NCBI GenBank assembly: GCA_017627975.1
Contig: JAGAFT010000220.1
Location: forward strand, 1 to 13,623
From: Oscillospiraceae bacterium
GTDB lineage: Bacteria > Bacillota_A > Clostridia > Oscillospirales > Oscillospiraceae
Reading direction: 5' to 3'
Length of the DNA: 13,623 nt
Every line of letters begins with the position of its first letter. The first letter of the stretch is position 1. Below, piece by piece: positions 12,895-13,623 of the stretch. The translations under genes and the position numbers were made by a program. The notes beneath the pieces are model-generated. The model was not told the origin of the DNA and ran no database searches. It saw only the letters and a list, made by a program, of their open reading frames with translations.

Positions 12895-13374
12895 TTGAAG
12901 AAAATTGAGAAAGTACTGGATACCGTTATGCGCTTCCTGATGGCGCTTGCCATGCTGACGCTGCTCGTGTTCGGCACCTGGCAGATCTTTACGCGCTGGA
13001 TCCTCGGGAATCCTTCGACCTTTACCGACGAGCTTTTGCGCTACGTGCTCATCATCGCCGGGTTCATCGGCTCGGCCTACTGCTTCTACCGTGATGAGCA
13101 TCTGGCGCTGACGCTCATCACCGATAAGGCCAAGGGACCGTTCAAGGTTGTCCTTGACATTTTCATCGAAATCTGCATTCTGTTCTTTGTCGTCTATGTC
13201 TTCATCTATGGCGGCTGGAAGCTTTCCGCAACCGCGACGAACGTATCCTCCGTCATGCATATTCCGATGAAGACCCTGTATATGATTGAGCCCGTCTGCG
13301 GCGTGCTGATCGTGCTGGCGCGTATTCTGAAGTACGTCGGCATGATGGCCGAAAAGAAAGGAGAGAACAAATAA
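12895..13374 (+). CDS. dctQ: TRAP transporter small permease (DctQ family)
   Basis: The product (159 residues) is the small membrane subunit of the TRAP transporter. Four hydrophobic helices are seen at about 12-30, 48-66, 86-106 and 128-147. The family marks include the TDELLRYVLIIAGFIGSAYCFYRDEHLAL region, where the Glu/Arg and RDEHL residues are conserved, and the HIPMKTLYMIEPV segment before helix 4. The start is TTG (12895-12897) with AGGAGA (12880-12885) 9 nt upstream; the ATG at 12885 is in another frame and stops after seven codons. The stop codon overlaps the ATG of dctM by one base (TAATG), so the two permease subunits are translationally coupled. Together with DctM it uses a cation gradient to bring in the ligand delivered by DctP. 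Confidence 0.92.
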   Translation: MKKIEKVLDTVMRFLMALAMLTLLVFGTWQIFTRWILGNPSTFTDELLRYVLIIAGFIGSAYCFYRDEHLALTLITDKAKGPFKVVLDIFIEICILFFVVYVFIYGGWKLSATATNVSSVMHIPMKTLYMIEPVCGVLIVLARILKYVGMMAEKKGENK

Positions 13375-13623
13375 TGGTCGTAACCGCTACAATCGTTCTG
13401 TTTGTCTCCTTCTTTGTCATGCTGCTGGCAGGCGTCCCCATCTCGGCGGGCATCGGCATTGCCTCCGTCATCGCCATCTGCGCCTCCGGCCGCTCAGACT
13501 TCCAGGGCTTCGCATTCACGGCTGCCCAGAAGTGCTTCTCCGGCCTTGACAGCTTTTCGCTGCTGGCGCTGCCCTTCTTCTCGCTGGGCGGCAACATCAT
13601 GAACAAGGGCGGCATCGCCAAAC
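13374..13623 (+). CDS. dctM: TRAP transporter large permease (DctM family), 5' part
   Basis: Only the first 83 codons are in the window; the gene runs off its right end. The N-terminal helix (TATIVLFVSFFVMLLAGVPISAGIGIAS) carries the G-V-P-I-x-x-x-I-G pattern of DctM proteins. The segment FSLLALPFFSLGGNIMNKGGIAK is the strongly conserved start of the transport domain that binds the cation. AAGGAG (13358-13363) lies 10 nt before the ATG (13374-13376), inside the end of dctQ. DctM forms the transport channel with about twelve or more helices. Confidence 0.93.
   Translation, partial: MVVTATIVLFVSFFVMLLAGVPISAGIGIASVIAICASGRSDFQGFAFTAAQKCFSGLDSFSLLALPFFSLGGNIMNKGGIAK

Overview
The window looks like chromosomal DNA of a GC-rich, probably anaerobic gut-type Firmicute (class Clostridia). 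The reasons are strong AGGAGG ribosome sites, sigma-A promoters of the TTGACA-17-TATAAT kind, a CIRCE/HrcA heat-shock operator, an EpsC-type serine acetyltransferase, a YcxB-like protein and frequent TTG/GTG starts. The class is inferred from gene content only. I see no mobile element, CRISPR array, rRNA or tRNA.

Layout. Positions 1-2042 (+): the end of a sugar-acid style operon, with the tail of an IlvD/Edd-family dehydratase, an IolB/KduI-like isomerase and a D-2-hydroxyacid dehydrogenase, closed by an intrinsic terminator. Positions 2101-3186 (+): an EamA/DMT exporter with its own promoter and terminator. Positions 3193-3717 (-): a two-gene operon of a 41-residue single-span membrane protein and a stand-alone ATP-cone protein, under a near-consensus promoter with palindromes just upstream. 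Positions 3749-4391 (-): an Hsp20 chaperone with a terminator and a CIRCE operator overlapping its -35. Positions 4580-5647 (+): an extended short-chain dehydrogenase/NAD epimerase. Positions 5864-6703 (+): a metallo-beta-lactamase-fold, lactonase-like hydrolase, convergent with an alpha/beta hydrolase (6779-7711, -).

Positions 7788-9831 (-) hold the cysteine-synthesis operon cysK-cysE. Its leader of about 200 nt encodes a 28-residue, cysteine-rich peptide containing Cys-Cys-Val-Cys-Cys, followed by a 13-bp terminator hairpin directly before the cysK ribosome site. This has the layout of a cysteine-sensing attenuator and is the most interesting item here. A YcxB-like membrane protein (9955-10521, +) diverges from it under a perfect consensus promoter.

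Positions 10594-13623: an AraC-type regulator (-) diverges from a TRAP transporter operon dctP-dctQ-dctM (+, dctM cut by the window end). A perfect 16-bp palindrome lies before dctP and a large hairpin between dctP and dctQ. The AraC protein probably controls uptake of an organic or sugar acid. The first operon could supply catabolism of such a compound, but that link is inference.
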